From contig CAJTUA010000007.1 in NCBI GenBank assembly GCA_910579615.1, forward strand, positions 62,001-126,000: 64,000 bases of DNA, read 5' to 3'. Positions within the stretch are counted from its first letter, which is position 1. Each line of letters begins with the position of its first letter. The position numbers were made by a program, and so were the translations under genes. The notes beneath the pieces are model-generated. The model saw only the letters and a program-made list of their open reading frames with translations, searched no databases and had not been told where the DNA came from. This DNA is from an uncultured Lachnospiraceae bacterium. Its GTDB lineage: Bacteria; Bacillota; Clostridia; Lachnospirales; Lachnospiraceae. Shown here in pieces: positions 26,743-35,408 of this stretch.

Positions 26743-27923
26743 TATTTGCTTCCTCCTAACAACTGTTTTGCAATGCTCTGAGGGTCAATCACATCGATAT
26801 CATCCGGAACATTTTGGCCAAAAGTTGCGTAAGACAGGGGTGCCCCTGTTTTCATATGGATGTTTAAGATATTTCCGACGCTTCCTGTCTCGTCAAGTTT
26901 TGTGAAAATAAGCGCGTAATCCGTAATCTGTAAATAACTGTCCGTTATCCTTATGAGATCACAGTACTTGGTCGTGGCGCTTAAAACCAGATAAACCTCA
27001 CGCTCGTCGTCCGGCACCGATTTTAAGAATTCCTCTAAGTCATCCCTTTGCTCCCTGTTTTTGTGGGACCGCCCTGCCGTATCCACTAAGACAAGGTCAT
27101 AATCCTTTAGCTGCTCGCGGGCTTCCTTGACTTCATCTGCAGAATACACGACATGCAGGGGGATGTCAAGGATGTTTGCGTAGGTCGTAAGCTGTTCCAC
27201 TGCCGCGATACGGTAGGTATCCGCCGTCATCAGGGCGATTTTTTTCTTCTTGTTCATCTTGAGCATCGAGGCAATCTTTGCGATGGTCGTCGTTTTCCCC
27301 ACCCCGGTCGGCCCGATGAAAAAAATATATTTTACCTGCTCCTTCCCCCCGTCAACGGTGTGGATTTGTCCAAGCTTCAGGACAATTTTCTGGTACACGC
27401 TCATCAGGATATTGTTCACATCGGAATTCTTTTTCAGGCTGTGCTCAATCTCGGAAATCACCTGGTTTGCGTACTGTTCGTCCACCTCATTTGCAATCAG
27501 CTGGTTATAGATTAACTGCAAACAGGCAAGGTTCGAGTCCTTTTCCTCCTCCTGCCCCCCCTTTTCCTTCGCCACGTCAAAATCCCCTTTCTGCATACGC
27601 TCTGCCATCTGGTTTTCCAACATATCCTGAAGCTTGTCAAGCTTTTGCTCTATCACGGTTGGCGCCGCCCCTTTGGATGCTGCCGGAAAATCGTCATATA
27701 TGATGTTCGGGTTGCGCTTTGGCAGTTCCTCCTTCTTTGGCTGATACACAATATTCTCATCCACCGCTGCAGTAATCTCCACGCTCGGCTTGCGGAAGAG
27801 CTTGTAAATCCCCCTTGGAAGGTTTTTTTTGATATTCATTACAATCGCATCCATGCCCAGTTCTTCTTTTGCAAGCATTATGGCTTCCGTTTCCGTACTT
27901 GCAGTGAATTTTTTTATTATCAT
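26742..27923 (-). CDS. flhF: Flagellar SRP-type GTPase FlhF
   Basis: A 393-residue member of the signal-recognition GTPase family that sets flagellar position. It has a basic N-terminal part (MIIKKFTASTETEAIMLAKE), then the NG domain with GPTGVGKTTTIAKIAS, a DTYRIAAVEQL segment and VDTAGRSHKN. The C-terminal LDETGSVGNILNI is typical. It lies between flhA and flhG as in Bacillus. Confidence 0.96.
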   Translation of the reverse strand: MIIKKFTASTETEAIMLAKEELGMDAIVMNIKKNLPRGIYKLFRKPSVEITAAVDENIVYQPKKEELPKRNPNIIYDDFPAASKGAAPTVIEQKLDKLQDMLENQMAERMQKGDFDVAKEKGGQEEEKDSNLACLQLIYNQLIANEVDEQYANQVISEIEHSLKKNSDVNNILMSVYQKIVLKLGQIHTVDGGKEQVKYIFFIGPTGVGKTTTIAKIASMLKMNKKKKIALMTADTYRIAAVEQLTTYANILDIPLHVVYSADEVKEAREQLKDYDLVLVDTAGRSHKNREQRDDLEEFLKSVPDDEREVYLVLSATTKYCDLIRITDSYLQITDYALIFTKLDETGSVGNILNIHMKTGAPLSYATFGQNVPDDIDVIDPQSIAKQLLGGSK

Positions 27924-27924
27924 T

Positions 27925-29958
27925 TTATGCTGTCACCATCCCCACTGATTGTAGTTCAACATTCGATTCAATTTCATTGTACGAGACAACGATTAAATCC
28001 TGGAAATAATCCTTCGAGAGCCGTTTAAAATACATGCGCACAATCGGCGATGTGATAATGACCGGATTTTTCCCAAGGTTTTCCAGTTTCCCGACCTCCT
28101 CCTCGACGGATTTCATGATTTTCTGCGTCCGGTCCGGGTCGAGGGCTAAAAATGCCCCCTGCTCGGTCTGTTTGACGCTTCCCATAATCTCCTGTTCTAT
28201 CTTCGGGTCGAGCGTGACAACACTTGTCATCTCGCCGGTCGGGAAATACTTGTTTGAAATTGCGCGCTTTAAGCTCTGGCGCACATACTCCGTGAGCACG
28301 TCCGTATCGCGCGTCGTCGGCGCAAAATCTGCAAGCGTCTCAAAAATTGTAACAAGGTCGAGGATGGAAATCCCCTCGCGCAAAAGATTCTGCAGTACCT
28401 TCTGGATTTCACCGACACCAAGGAGCTTTGGTACGAGCTCGCCGATAAGCGTCTGGTTTGCCTCCTGCATATTGTTGATGAGGTTCTGCACATCCTGGCG
28501 TGTCAGAAGCTCGTCGAGATGGCCGCTGATAACCTGCGTCAAGTGGGTTGCGATGATGGACGGCGGGTCAACCACCGTGTAGCCGTAGGACTCCGCCCTC
28601 TCCCTCTGGCTTTCTGTAATCCAGATGGCAGGCAGATGGTAGGACGGCTCGAATGTCGGGATACCAGTAATCTCCTCCTCGACATAGCCCGGATTCATCG
28701 CCATGTAGTGGTCAAAGAGAATTTCACCATCGCTGACCGGAATTCCCTTGATTTTGATAACATACTGGTTCGGGTTCAGCTGGATATTGTCGCGCAGGCG
28801 GATGGTCGGCACAACGCAGCCATATTCAAGCGCAATCTGGCGGCGTATCATGACAACGCGGTCGAGCAAATCGCCGCCCTGATTGACATCGGCGAGCGGA
28901 ATAATGCCATAGCCAAACTCCAGCTCGATAAAATCCACATGCAAAAGCGAGGTGACATTCTCCGGGCGTCGGATTTCCTCCGCGCTCGTTTCCTCGATAT
29001 TTGCCTCCGCCTCGATTTCCTGAACCTGTGTCCGTTTGCGGATGACAACCGCCGTCGCCAAAAACGCAAGGCCATACGGGCAGAAAATAAACAATGGGAG
29101 CGGAGTAAAAACGCCTAAAAAGACCATGCTGCCGCCTACCATGTAAAGCACCTTCGGGATGGAAAACAGCTGCTTTACAAGCAAATCGCCGATATCCGCT
29201 TCTTTGGACACTTTTGTGACAAGGATACCAGTCGCAAGGGAAATCATAAGGGACGGAATCTGGCTGACCAGACCGTCACCGATGGTTAACATTGCATACT
29301 TGTTGAGCGCTTCCGTAGCGGTCAGGCCGCTGCGTGTCATGCCCATGACAATACCGCCGACTAAGTTGATGACCGTGATGATAAGACCTGCCGTCGCATC
29401 TCCCTTTACGTACTTTGTAGCACCGTCCATGGAGCCGAAGAATGCGGATTCTTCCTGAATCTTCTCGCGGCGCTCCTTTGCCTGCTGGTCGGTGATTGCG
29501 CCCGTATTTAAATCGGCGTCAATCGCCATCTGCTTTCCTGGCATTGCATCGAGCGTAAATCTTGCCGTTACCTCGGATACGCGCTCCGAACCTTTATTGA
29601 TAACAATAAACTGGACAATGACAAGGATAACAAATACAATCATTCCGACAATCGGGTCACCGCGCCCGACGAAATTTCCAAATTGTGTGACGACGGACCC
29701 CGGGTCACCGGTTGTAAGAATCAATTTTGTCGAGGACACATTCAGTGAGATACGGAACGTTGTCGTAAAGAGCAAAATCGTTGGGAAGGTGGACATATTC
29801 AATACTTCCTGCGAGAATAACGCATTGAACAGAATAATCATGGCGATTGAAATGTTCAATGCCAAAAGGACGTCGAGCAGCCCCGCATTCATCGGTATAA
29901 TCAGGAAAACAATGGCTGCAAGTATGTAGATACCAATGGCAAAATCCGCTTTTCTCAT
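27925..29958 (-). CDS. flhA: Flagellar export gate protein FlhA
   Basis: A 677-residue protein. The N-terminal half has about eight membrane segments, then the FHIPEP-type cytoplasmic loop (NFVGRGDPIVGMIVFVILV, FTLDAMPGKQMAIDADLNTG). The C-terminal cytoplasmic ring domain includes EGISILDLVTIFETLADFAP. FlhA forms the nonameric ring of the flagellar type III export gate and binds chaperone-substrate complexes. The ATG at 29958 has GGAGG upstream. It is separated from flhB by the palindromic repeat array at 29981-30221. Confidence 0.97.
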   Translation of the reverse strand: MRKADFAIGIYILAAIVFLIIPMNAGLLDVLLALNISIAMIILFNALFSQEVLNMSTFPTILLFTTTFRISLNVSSTKLILTTGDPGSVVTQFGNFVGRGDPIVGMIVFVILVIVQFIVINKGSERVSEVTARFTLDAMPGKQMAIDADLNTGAITDQQAKERREKIQEESAFFGSMDGATKYVKGDATAGLIITVINLVGGIVMGMTRSGLTATEALNKYAMLTIGDGLVSQIPSLMISLATGILVTKVSKEADIGDLLVKQLFSIPKVLYMVGGSMVFLGVFTPLPLFIFCPYGLAFLATAVVIRKRTQVQEIEAEANIEETSAEEIRRPENVTSLLHVDFIELEFGYGIIPLADVNQGGDLLDRVVMIRRQIALEYGCVVPTIRLRDNIQLNPNQYVIKIKGIPVSDGEILFDHYMAMNPGYVEEEITGIPTFEPSYHLPAIWITESQRERAESYGYTVVDPPSIIATHLTQVISGHLDELLTRQDVQNLINNMQEANQTLIGELVPKLLGVGEIQKVLQNLLREGISILDLVTIFETLADFAPTTRDTDVLTEYVRQSLKRAISNKYFPTGEMTSVVTLDPKIEQEIMGSVKQTEQGAFLALDPDRTQKIMKSVEEEVGKLENLGKNPVIITSPIVRMYFKRLSKDYFQDLIVVSYNEIESNVELQSVGMVTA

Positions 29959-29980
29959 CTTTGTCCCTCCTTTCCTTATT

Positions 29981-30221
29981 TAAGTTCCGCAAGCGTCCTT
30001 TCCGCACCAACCAGGGGAAAGGGATTCCTGTCCGCACTGCTCCCGGAAATCCCTTTCCGGTGCGATGCGGACGCTTGCTGTTAAAAGCATTTAAGTTCCG
30101 CAAGCGCCCTCCCCACACCAACCAGGGGAAAGGGATTCCTGTCCGCACTGCTCCCGGAAATCCCTTTCCGGTGCGATGCGGACGCTTGCTGTTAAAAAGC
30201 ATTTAAGTTCCGCAAGCGTCC
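29981..30221. repeat. Two tandem 111-bp palindromic repeats plus partial third, between flhB and flhA
   Basis: Unit 1 is 29981-30091, unit 2 30092-30203, and an 18-base partial copy runs 30204-30221. The units differ at a few bases. Each is itself a long imperfect palindrome: in unit 1, 29989-29998 pairs with 30069-30078, 30003-30008 with 30059-30064, and 30015-30025 with 30048-30058. The array ends three bases before the flhB stop strand. As RNA it would form two large hairpins in the operon mRNA. It looks like a REP/MITE-type element; a copy count elsewhere in the genome would show that. Confidence 0.9.
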
Positions 30222-30223
30222 TT

Positions 30224-31351
30224 TTAGACCGCTTTATTTTTTAAGCTATATACGTAGGAAAGCACCTCCGCAGTCATCTGGTAGAGCTCCGTCGGGATTT
30301 CCTGCTCCAAATCTACATTATAGTAAAGCATCCGCGCGAGCGGCTTATTCTCGACAATCGGGATATCATACTCCTTTGCCGCCTCCTTAATCTTTGCCGC
30401 CACATAATCCGCGCCTTTCGCGATAAGCACGGGTGCCGAATTGACTTCCCTGTCATATTTTAGCGCACAGGCAAAATGCGTCGGGTTCGTGATGACAACG
30501 TCCGCCTCCGGCAGCTGCTGCATCATCCTTCGCTGGGATGCCTCCCGCATCTTCTGGCGGATTCTGCCCTTAATCTGCGGGTCCCCCTCCGTCTGCTTGT
30601 ATTCATCCTTGATTTCCTGCTTTGTCATGCGCATCTCTTTTTTAAATTTCCGCCTCTGATAAATCAAATCCGCAAAACCGATGATAAGGAAGAATGCACT
30701 GACCTTGAGCCCAAGGTTAATAATTTCCTCCCCGATATAGACAGCGGCGGCGGTTATATTGCCTATCTGATATAATATATACAAATTTTCGACTTTGTCT
30801 TTTATGGTTGTATAAACAATGATGCCAATCACCAATATTTTTGCGATTGCCTTGATTAACTCCATGATTTTGTCCATGGAAAATATCTTTTTAAAACCCT
30901 TAATCGGATTGAGCTTGCTCAGCTTTGGCATGAGCGGCTTCCCGGTCACCTTCCATTTTACCTGGACAACATTTGCAACGAACGCAATCAGGAATGCCAC
31001 CGCAAGAAATGGCAGGATGGAAATCAATACGGTCACAATGCCATCCGTCAGAAGCCTGCCATAAGTATTTTGGTTAAACTCCTCCGAACCCACCGTGCTA
31101 ATCAGGCCATATGTTTCCGAAAATGAACCAAGCAGCCGGTTTCCGAGCATCCCGCAAAAAACCTTGAGCGAAAGGAAAAGCCCCAACAGGCTAAACGCTG
31201 TCGTAAGTTCCTGGCTTTTGGATACCTGTCCTTCTTTTCTGGCATCCTCGAGCTTCTTTGTGGTCGGCTCCTCGGTCTTTTCCCCGCCCGGACCTTCCTC
31301 CGCGAAAAACTGCAGACGAAGCAGGCGGTATTTTGCCTCCTCACACGGCAT
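30224..31351 (-). CDS. flhB: Flagellar export switch protein FlhB
   Basis: A 375-residue protein with four membrane segments in the first half. The C-terminal cytoplasmic domain has the autocleavage site NPTHFACALKYD. It starts MPCEEAKYRLLRLQFFAEEG, then GEKTEEPTTKKLEDARKEG. It sets export specificity from hook to filament proteins. I chose the ATG at 31351 over a GTG three codons earlier. Its stop lies directly against the repeat array that separates it from flhA. Confidence 0.96.
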   Translation of the reverse strand: MPCEEAKYRLLRLQFFAEEGPGGEKTEEPTTKKLEDARKEGQVSKSQELTTAFSLLGLFLSLKVFCGMLGNRLLGSFSETYGLISTVGSEEFNQNTYGRLLTDGIVTVLISILPFLAVAFLIAFVANVVQVKWKVTGKPLMPKLSKLNPIKGFKKIFSMDKIMELIKAIAKILVIGIIVYTTIKDKVENLYILYQIGNITAAAVYIGEEIINLGLKVSAFFLIIGFADLIYQRRKFKKEMRMTKQEIKDEYKQTEGDPQIKGRIRQKMREASQRRMMQQLPEADVVITNPTHFACALKYDREVNSAPVLIAKGADYVAAKIKEAAKEYDIPIVENKPLARMLYYNVDLEQEIPTELYQMTAEVLSYVYSLKNKAV

Positions 31352-31367
31352 ATGCCCCACCCTTCCC

Positions 31368-32141
31368 CTAATGCAGATATCCGGATGCCTGTTTTAGCAT
31401 CGAGAACATCTGGTCAAAAACAAAATCGGATATCGCGTCAAGCTGCAGCGTAATGACCACAAGCACAGCCAGTCCAATCAGCACCTTTAACTGGATACCG
31501 ATAACAAACATATTCATCTGCGGCGCCACTTTCGCAAGGATGGCAAGCACCGCATTCACAATCATGATTGTCGCAAATACCGGCAGCGTAATCCGAAAAC
31601 CAATCACACAAAAATCCGTAACAAACTGAACCATCAGCTTGTAGATTTCCGCATTCAGCACGACACCGCTTACCGGAATCAGCTCAAACGAATCCACGAC
31701 CGCCTCAATAATATAGTAATGCAGCCTTGAGACAAGCATAATCAGCAAAACTGCGTAATTATAAATATTGGATGTCAGGGACACGGTATTCCTCGTTGCC
31801 GGGTCATATTCGGTTGCCATGGAAAACCCAATCTGCATATCCATAATCTGTCCCGCGAACGAAAGGATGTAGGTGCAGATGTTTGCAAAAAGCCCAAGCA
31901 CCACACCTGCGAGCACATTCATTGCCACTAAGCCTAAGTAGCCAATGGAACCGCTGTATTCTAAGGGCTGGTATGGCAACAGCGTAAAGACAAGGAGGGC
32001 AAGCACCGCGGAAAGCCCGATTTTTATCCTCTGCGGAACCGTGTTCATCGAAAAAAACGGCGCCGTATAGATGAATGCCGAGATTCTCGCAAGAATCACA
32101 AGATAAAATTCAAACTGTCCTAATGTAAATTCCATACCCAT
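31368..32141 (-). CDS. fliR: Flagellar export gate protein FliR
   Basis: A 257-residue membrane protein of the flagellar export channel. Six or so hydrophobic segments run the length; conserved stretches include LARISAFIYTAPFFSMNTVP, GEIA-type GLGLF region (VLGLFANICTYILSFAG) and the GFSMATEYDP segment. It may start at 32141 or two codons later; both are ATG. It lies between fliQ and flhB. Confidence 0.95.
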   Translation of the reverse strand: MGMEFTLGQFEFYLVILARISAFIYTAPFFSMNTVPQRIKIGLSAVLALLVFTLLPYQPLEYSGSIGYLGLVAMNVLAGVVLGLFANICTYILSFAGQIMDMQIGFSMATEYDPATRNTVSLTSNIYNYAVLLIMLVSRLHYYIIEAVVDSFELIPVSGVVLNAEIYKLMVQFVTDFCVIGFRITLPVFATIMIVNAVLAILAKVAPQMNMFVIGIQLKVLIGLAVLVVITLQLDAISDFVFDQMFSMLKQASGYLH

Positions 32142-32230
32142 CCATCTCCCTTTGCAGCCCGCCTCCCTTTGTGCAAAGCAAAACTACCATGCGCAAAGGG
32201 TCACCCATGAGAACATATCCCCCCGTACAT

Positions 32231-32503
32231 TCAGCCTTTCAAAAAATAAGGCAGATTCTCCATCAGGTAAGTAAAAAACTCCACAACCGAATTCATAATC
32301 CACCTTCCGAACAGCATAATCGTGACAAAAATCCCTAACAGCTTTGGAACAAACGTCAGCGTCTGTTCCTGTATTGAAGTAACCGTCTGCAAAATGCTGA
32401 TAACCAAGCCAATGACAAGGGATATCAACAGCATCGGCGCTGACACCTTCACAATCAGGTACAGCGCGCGGTTTACAATCTCAATCACCTGTGTTTCTGA
32501 CAT
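32231..32503 (-). CDS. fliQ: Flagellar export gate protein FliQ
   Basis: A 90-residue protein of two membrane helices, the usual FliQ length. It has MSETQVIEIVNRALYLIV and TSIQEQTLTFVPKLLGI. FliQ packs with FliP and FliR in the export channel. I chose the ATG at 32503, which has AAGGA ten bases upstream, over a GTG three codons before. An 89-base gap to fliR holds nothing I recognise. Confidence 0.96.
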   Translation of the reverse strand: MSETQVIEIVNRALYLIVKVSAPMLLISLVIGLVISILQTVTSIQEQTLTFVPKLLGIFVTIMLFGRWIMNSVVEFFTYLMENLPYFLKG

Positions 32504-32536
32504 ACTCTCCACTTCCTTTCCGATGGCTTAGGCCCG

Positions 32537-33352
32537 TCACCGAAATGTTCCTATCAGCTGCTCAATAATCAGATTCCAGCCATCCGCCATGATAAAGAGC
32601 AAAATCTTAAACGGCATGGAAATCGTTGTCGGCGGAAGCATCATCATACCCATGGACATCAAAGTCGATGCCACGACCATATCGATGATGATGAACGGAA
32701 TATAAATCATAAAGCCGATGATGAATGCCATCCGAAGCTCGCTGATGATAAACGCCGGGATAAGCACCGAAGTCGGGCAGTCCTCCTTTGATTCAAGCGA
32801 GGAAAAGCCTGCAATTTTCAGGAAAAGCTTTAAATCCTTCTCATCCGTCTGGTCAAACATGAACTCCCGTATTGGCTCAACCCCCCGCTCAAACGCTTCC
32901 TCCTGCGAAATCTCCCCCGCGGAGAGCGGCTGAATCGCATCGGTATTGATTTGGCTGAATACCGGTGACATGATAAAGACCGTCAGAAACAGCGCCAGCC
33001 CAATCAGAATCTGATTCGGCGGTGTCGTCTGCATACCGAGCGCCGTCCGCACAAAATGGAGCACAATCAGTATACGTGTGAAGGATGTCACCATGATCAG
33101 AATGGACGGGGCAATCGAAATCACCGTCAGTAAAATCAGCATCTGAAGCAGCGATGTCAAAGAACCGCCGTCCTCCGTGCTGAAATAGAAGGACAGCTCC
33201 CCACCACCCTGGTCCGTCAAACCATTGTTTGTATCCGCAGCAAATGTTGTTTTGTGAGCAACAAAAAGAAAGGTTAACAGGCACACTCCAAAAACAACAA
33301 GTACTGCAATAATCTTTTTCCTATTTCGCTTTATACAGTCCTTAAATTTCAT
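32537..33352 (-). CDS. fliP: Flagellar export gate protein FliP
   Basis: A 271-residue channel protein. A signal-like helix at the N-terminus (KKIIAVLVVFGVCLLTFLFV) is followed by the family core TSFTRILIVLHFVRTALGMQ and PPNQILIGLALFLTVFIMSP, then MGMMMLPPTTISMPFKILLF. FliP forms the pentameric core of the channel with FliQ and FliR. The ATG at 33352 has AAAGG nine bases upstream. It follows fliO by 12 bases. Confidence 0.97.
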   Translation of the reverse strand: MKFKDCIKRNRKKIIAVLVVFGVCLLTFLFVAHKTTFAADTNNGLTDQGGGELSFYFSTEDGGSLTSLLQMLILLTVISIAPSILIMVTSFTRILIVLHFVRTALGMQTTPPNQILIGLALFLTVFIMSPVFSQINTDAIQPLSAGEISQEEAFERGVEPIREFMFDQTDEKDLKLFLKIAGFSSLESKEDCPTSVLIPAFIISELRMAFIIGFMIYIPFIIIDMVVASTLMSMGMMMLPPTTISMPFKILLFIMADGWNLIIEQLIGTFR

Positions 33353-33364
33353 GTGTATCAACCT

Positions 33365-33802
33365 TTACTTTATGTCATCGTCATATCTGCTGTCAGAAGA
33401 AGGATGGTCCTGTGTGGACCGCTCCCCCTCCTGTATGTCCGTTTTGTTGTGTTTCAGCATTCCGCTGAAAATACTTTTAAAATCCGCCGTACCCTGTGCA
33501 TTGTTCCGCCACACCGCAATATCATCCTTGGCAAGCTCTGAGAGCATCGTTACGGACTCTTTGCATATGGCAATCACAAAGTACCGCTTCCCCACCTGAA
33601 TCAGCATCAGATCTTTGTTCTGTGCAAGGTGGAATGTATCAACTACTTTGAAATTACTGTTTTTCTGTTGTGAAAGCTGTCTGCCCCCAATAAAGCGGGT
33701 GACGAAATAGCTCGCCGCAATCACCAGAATGCATACGGCAAGGATGCCGAAAAGACTGGCAATACTGCTTAATCTCGTGTCGGAAATCCCCAGAAAAGGC
33801 AT
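33365..33802 (-). CDS. fliO: Flagellar export-gate assembly protein FliO/FliZ
   Basis: A 145-residue protein with one membrane helix (FGILAVCILVIAASYFVTRF) and a short cytoplasmic domain (LIQVGKRYFVIAICKESVTM). FliO helps assemble the FliP ring. The ATG at 33802 follows the cheY stop by one base; a TTG three codons earlier would overlap it. The C-terminal tail is hydrophilic and probably disordered. Position between cheY and fliP matches Bacillus subtilis. Confidence 0.88.
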   Translation of the reverse strand: MPFLGISDTRLSSIASLFGILAVCILVIAASYFVTRFIGGRQLSQQKNSNFKVVDTFHLAQNKDLMLIQVGKRYFVIAICKESVTMLSELAKDDIAVWRNNAQGTADFKSIFSGMLKHNKTDIQEGERSTQDHPSSDSRYDDDIK

Positions 33803-33803
33803 A

Positions 33804-34166
33804 TTAACCAATCGCTTTCTGTACGGCCTCCAGTACGCGGTCTGGTTGGAACGGCTTCACGATGAAGTCCTTCGCCCCCGACTGGATGGACTCGATAACC
33901 ATCGCCTGCTGACCCATTGCAGAACACATGATGACAGCCGCATTCGGGTCGGTGGACTTAATCTTCTTGAGCGCCTGGATACCATCCATTTCCGGCATGG
34001 TAATATCCATCATGACAAGATCCGGCTTTGTCTCATTGTACTTCTCAACCGCTTTCTGACCGTTCTCCGCCTCGCCGACAATCGTGTACCCGTTCTTTGT
34101 CAGGATATCCTTGATCATCATTCTCATAAACGCTGCATCATCGCAAATCAAAATATTCTTTGCCAT
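33804..34166 (-). CDS. cheY: Chemotaxis response regulator CheY
   Basis: A 120-residue single receiver domain. It has the acidic pair ICDDAAFMRMMIKDIL, the phosphorylated Asp in LVMMDITMPEMDG, a Thr/Ser region (VIMCSAMGQQ) and Lys in KDFIVKPFQPDRV. CheA phosphorylates it and CheC and FliY remove the phosphate; FliM and FliY in this operon have the matching N-terminal binding motif. Length is normal. Confidence 0.97.
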   Translation of the reverse strand: MAKNILICDDAAFMRMMIKDILTKNGYTIVGEAENGQKAVEKYNETKPDLVMMDITMPEMDGIQALKKIKSTDPNAAVIMCSAMGQQAMVIESIQSGAKDFIVKPFQPDRVLEAVQKAIG

Positions 34167-34204
34167 ACTTTATCTCCTTCTCATACAAATTTTCAACACG
34201 CAAC

Positions 34205-35401
34205 TCATTTGTCTTTTATGATTTCTGTTACCCGGATTCCGAATGCCTCCTCAATGACGACAACTTCACCCCTGGCAACATACTTTCCGTTGACCAACAC
34301 GTCGATTGGCTCACCTGCCAACCTACTTAATTCTATGATAGTACCCGGTGCAAAGTCAAGTATTTCTTTTATCGATTTACTTGTTCTTCCAAGTTCTACC
34401 GTAACTTCAAGCGGCACATCCAGCAAAAGGTCAATATGCTCCGTCTGAAGCAGTGGGCTTCCCGCCATCATAAATGGCTGGAACTGCGCCGGTGCAATGT
34501 TGACTTCCTGCTGCGGCATCATTCCCGGCATCCCCATCTGTGGCATTCCCATCATACCCGGCATACCCATCATCTGTGGCATTCCCATCATCTGCTGCAT
34601 TCCCGCCTGCTGTCCTGCGGCATCTGCCTGTGCTGTCTGCTGCGGTGCATTCTGCTGGTTGTTGATGCTCTCCGCCTCCTCCTCATCCACATTGGTGTAC
34701 TTTATGAATTTCCGGTACAAATCCCTTGCAAAATCAAAAGAATACAGCTGCATCAGCTCGCTGTTGATAAGATTCCCAATTTCCATGCGGAACGAAACCT
34801 TTACAAACTTGCCTTTCAGGAATTCCGCCACGTCCGAACCGTTAATCACATCCTGTAAATCAACCAGTTCCGCGCTTGGCGGGCTGATGTCAACTTTTTT
34901 TTCAAGCATGGAGGAAATGGATGTGGCCGCCGAACCCATCATCTGGTTCATCGCCTCGCTGATGGCGCTTAAGTGCAGCTCGGAAAGCTCCCCGGACGTG
35001 TTCGTACCGTCCCCCCCCATCATTAAATCCGTAATAATCTTGACATCGCTTTCCTTTAAAACAAGGATGTTGTTTCCGTCCAGCCCCTCTTTATAATAAA
35101 TCTGAATAAAAACGCACGGTCTGTCGTAATTCTTAATCAAGTCATCCCATGTCGCATATGTCACAACCGGTGTCGTAATACTTACTTTCTGATTTACCAG
35201 AGAGAAAAGAGTTGTTGCCGCTGTTCCCATACTTATGTTGGAAATTTCACCAACAGCGTCTTTTTCCGCATCGTTTAATTCTTCGTCTGGATTTGGTATT
35301 ACCCTTGCCTGGCCCGCACTCGCTTCCGTATCAGAATCACCGGAAGTATCCATGCCAGCCAACAAAGCATTGATTTCTTCTTGCGATAACATTCCATCCA
35401 T
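34205..35401 (-). CDS. fliY: Flagellar switch protein and CheY-P phosphatase FliY
   Basis: A 398-residue protein in three parts. The N-terminal MLSQEEINALLAGMD is a CheY-P binding motif. A CXC phosphatase domain follows with both active helices intact (DAVGEISNISMGTAATTL and SAISEAMNQMMGSAATSI). After an unusual Met/Gly/Pro-rich linker around residues 270-305, the C-terminal SpoA (FliN) domain forms the C-ring (LDVPLEVTVELGRTSKSIKE). Its position after fliM is as in Bacillus. Confidence 0.95.
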   Translation of the reverse strand: MDGMLSQEEINALLAGMDTSGDSDTEASAGQARVIPNPDEELNDAEKDAVGEISNISMGTAATTLFSLVNQKVSITTPVVTYATWDDLIKNYDRPCVFIQIYYKEGLDGNNILVLKESDVKIITDLMMGGDGTNTSGELSELHLSAISEAMNQMMGSAATSISSMLEKKVDISPPSAELVDLQDVINGSDVAEFLKGKFVKVSFRMEIGNLINSELMQLYSFDFARDLYRKFIKYTNVDEEEAESINNQQNAPQQTAQADAAGQQAGMQQMMGMPQMMGMPGMMGMPQMGMPGMMPQQEVNIAPAQFQPFMMAGSPLLQTEHIDLLLDVPLEVTVELGRTSKSIKEILDFAPGTIIELSRLAGEPIDVLVNGKYVARGEVVVIEEAFGIRVTEIIKDK

Positions 35402-35408
35402 GGCGCTC

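Noticed and set aside
29705..30202. An open frame through the palindromic repeats with a duplicated peptide
   Set aside because: The repeated peptide (GKGFPGAVRTGIPFPW) is only translation of the DNA repeat; it runs into the flhA start in another frame.
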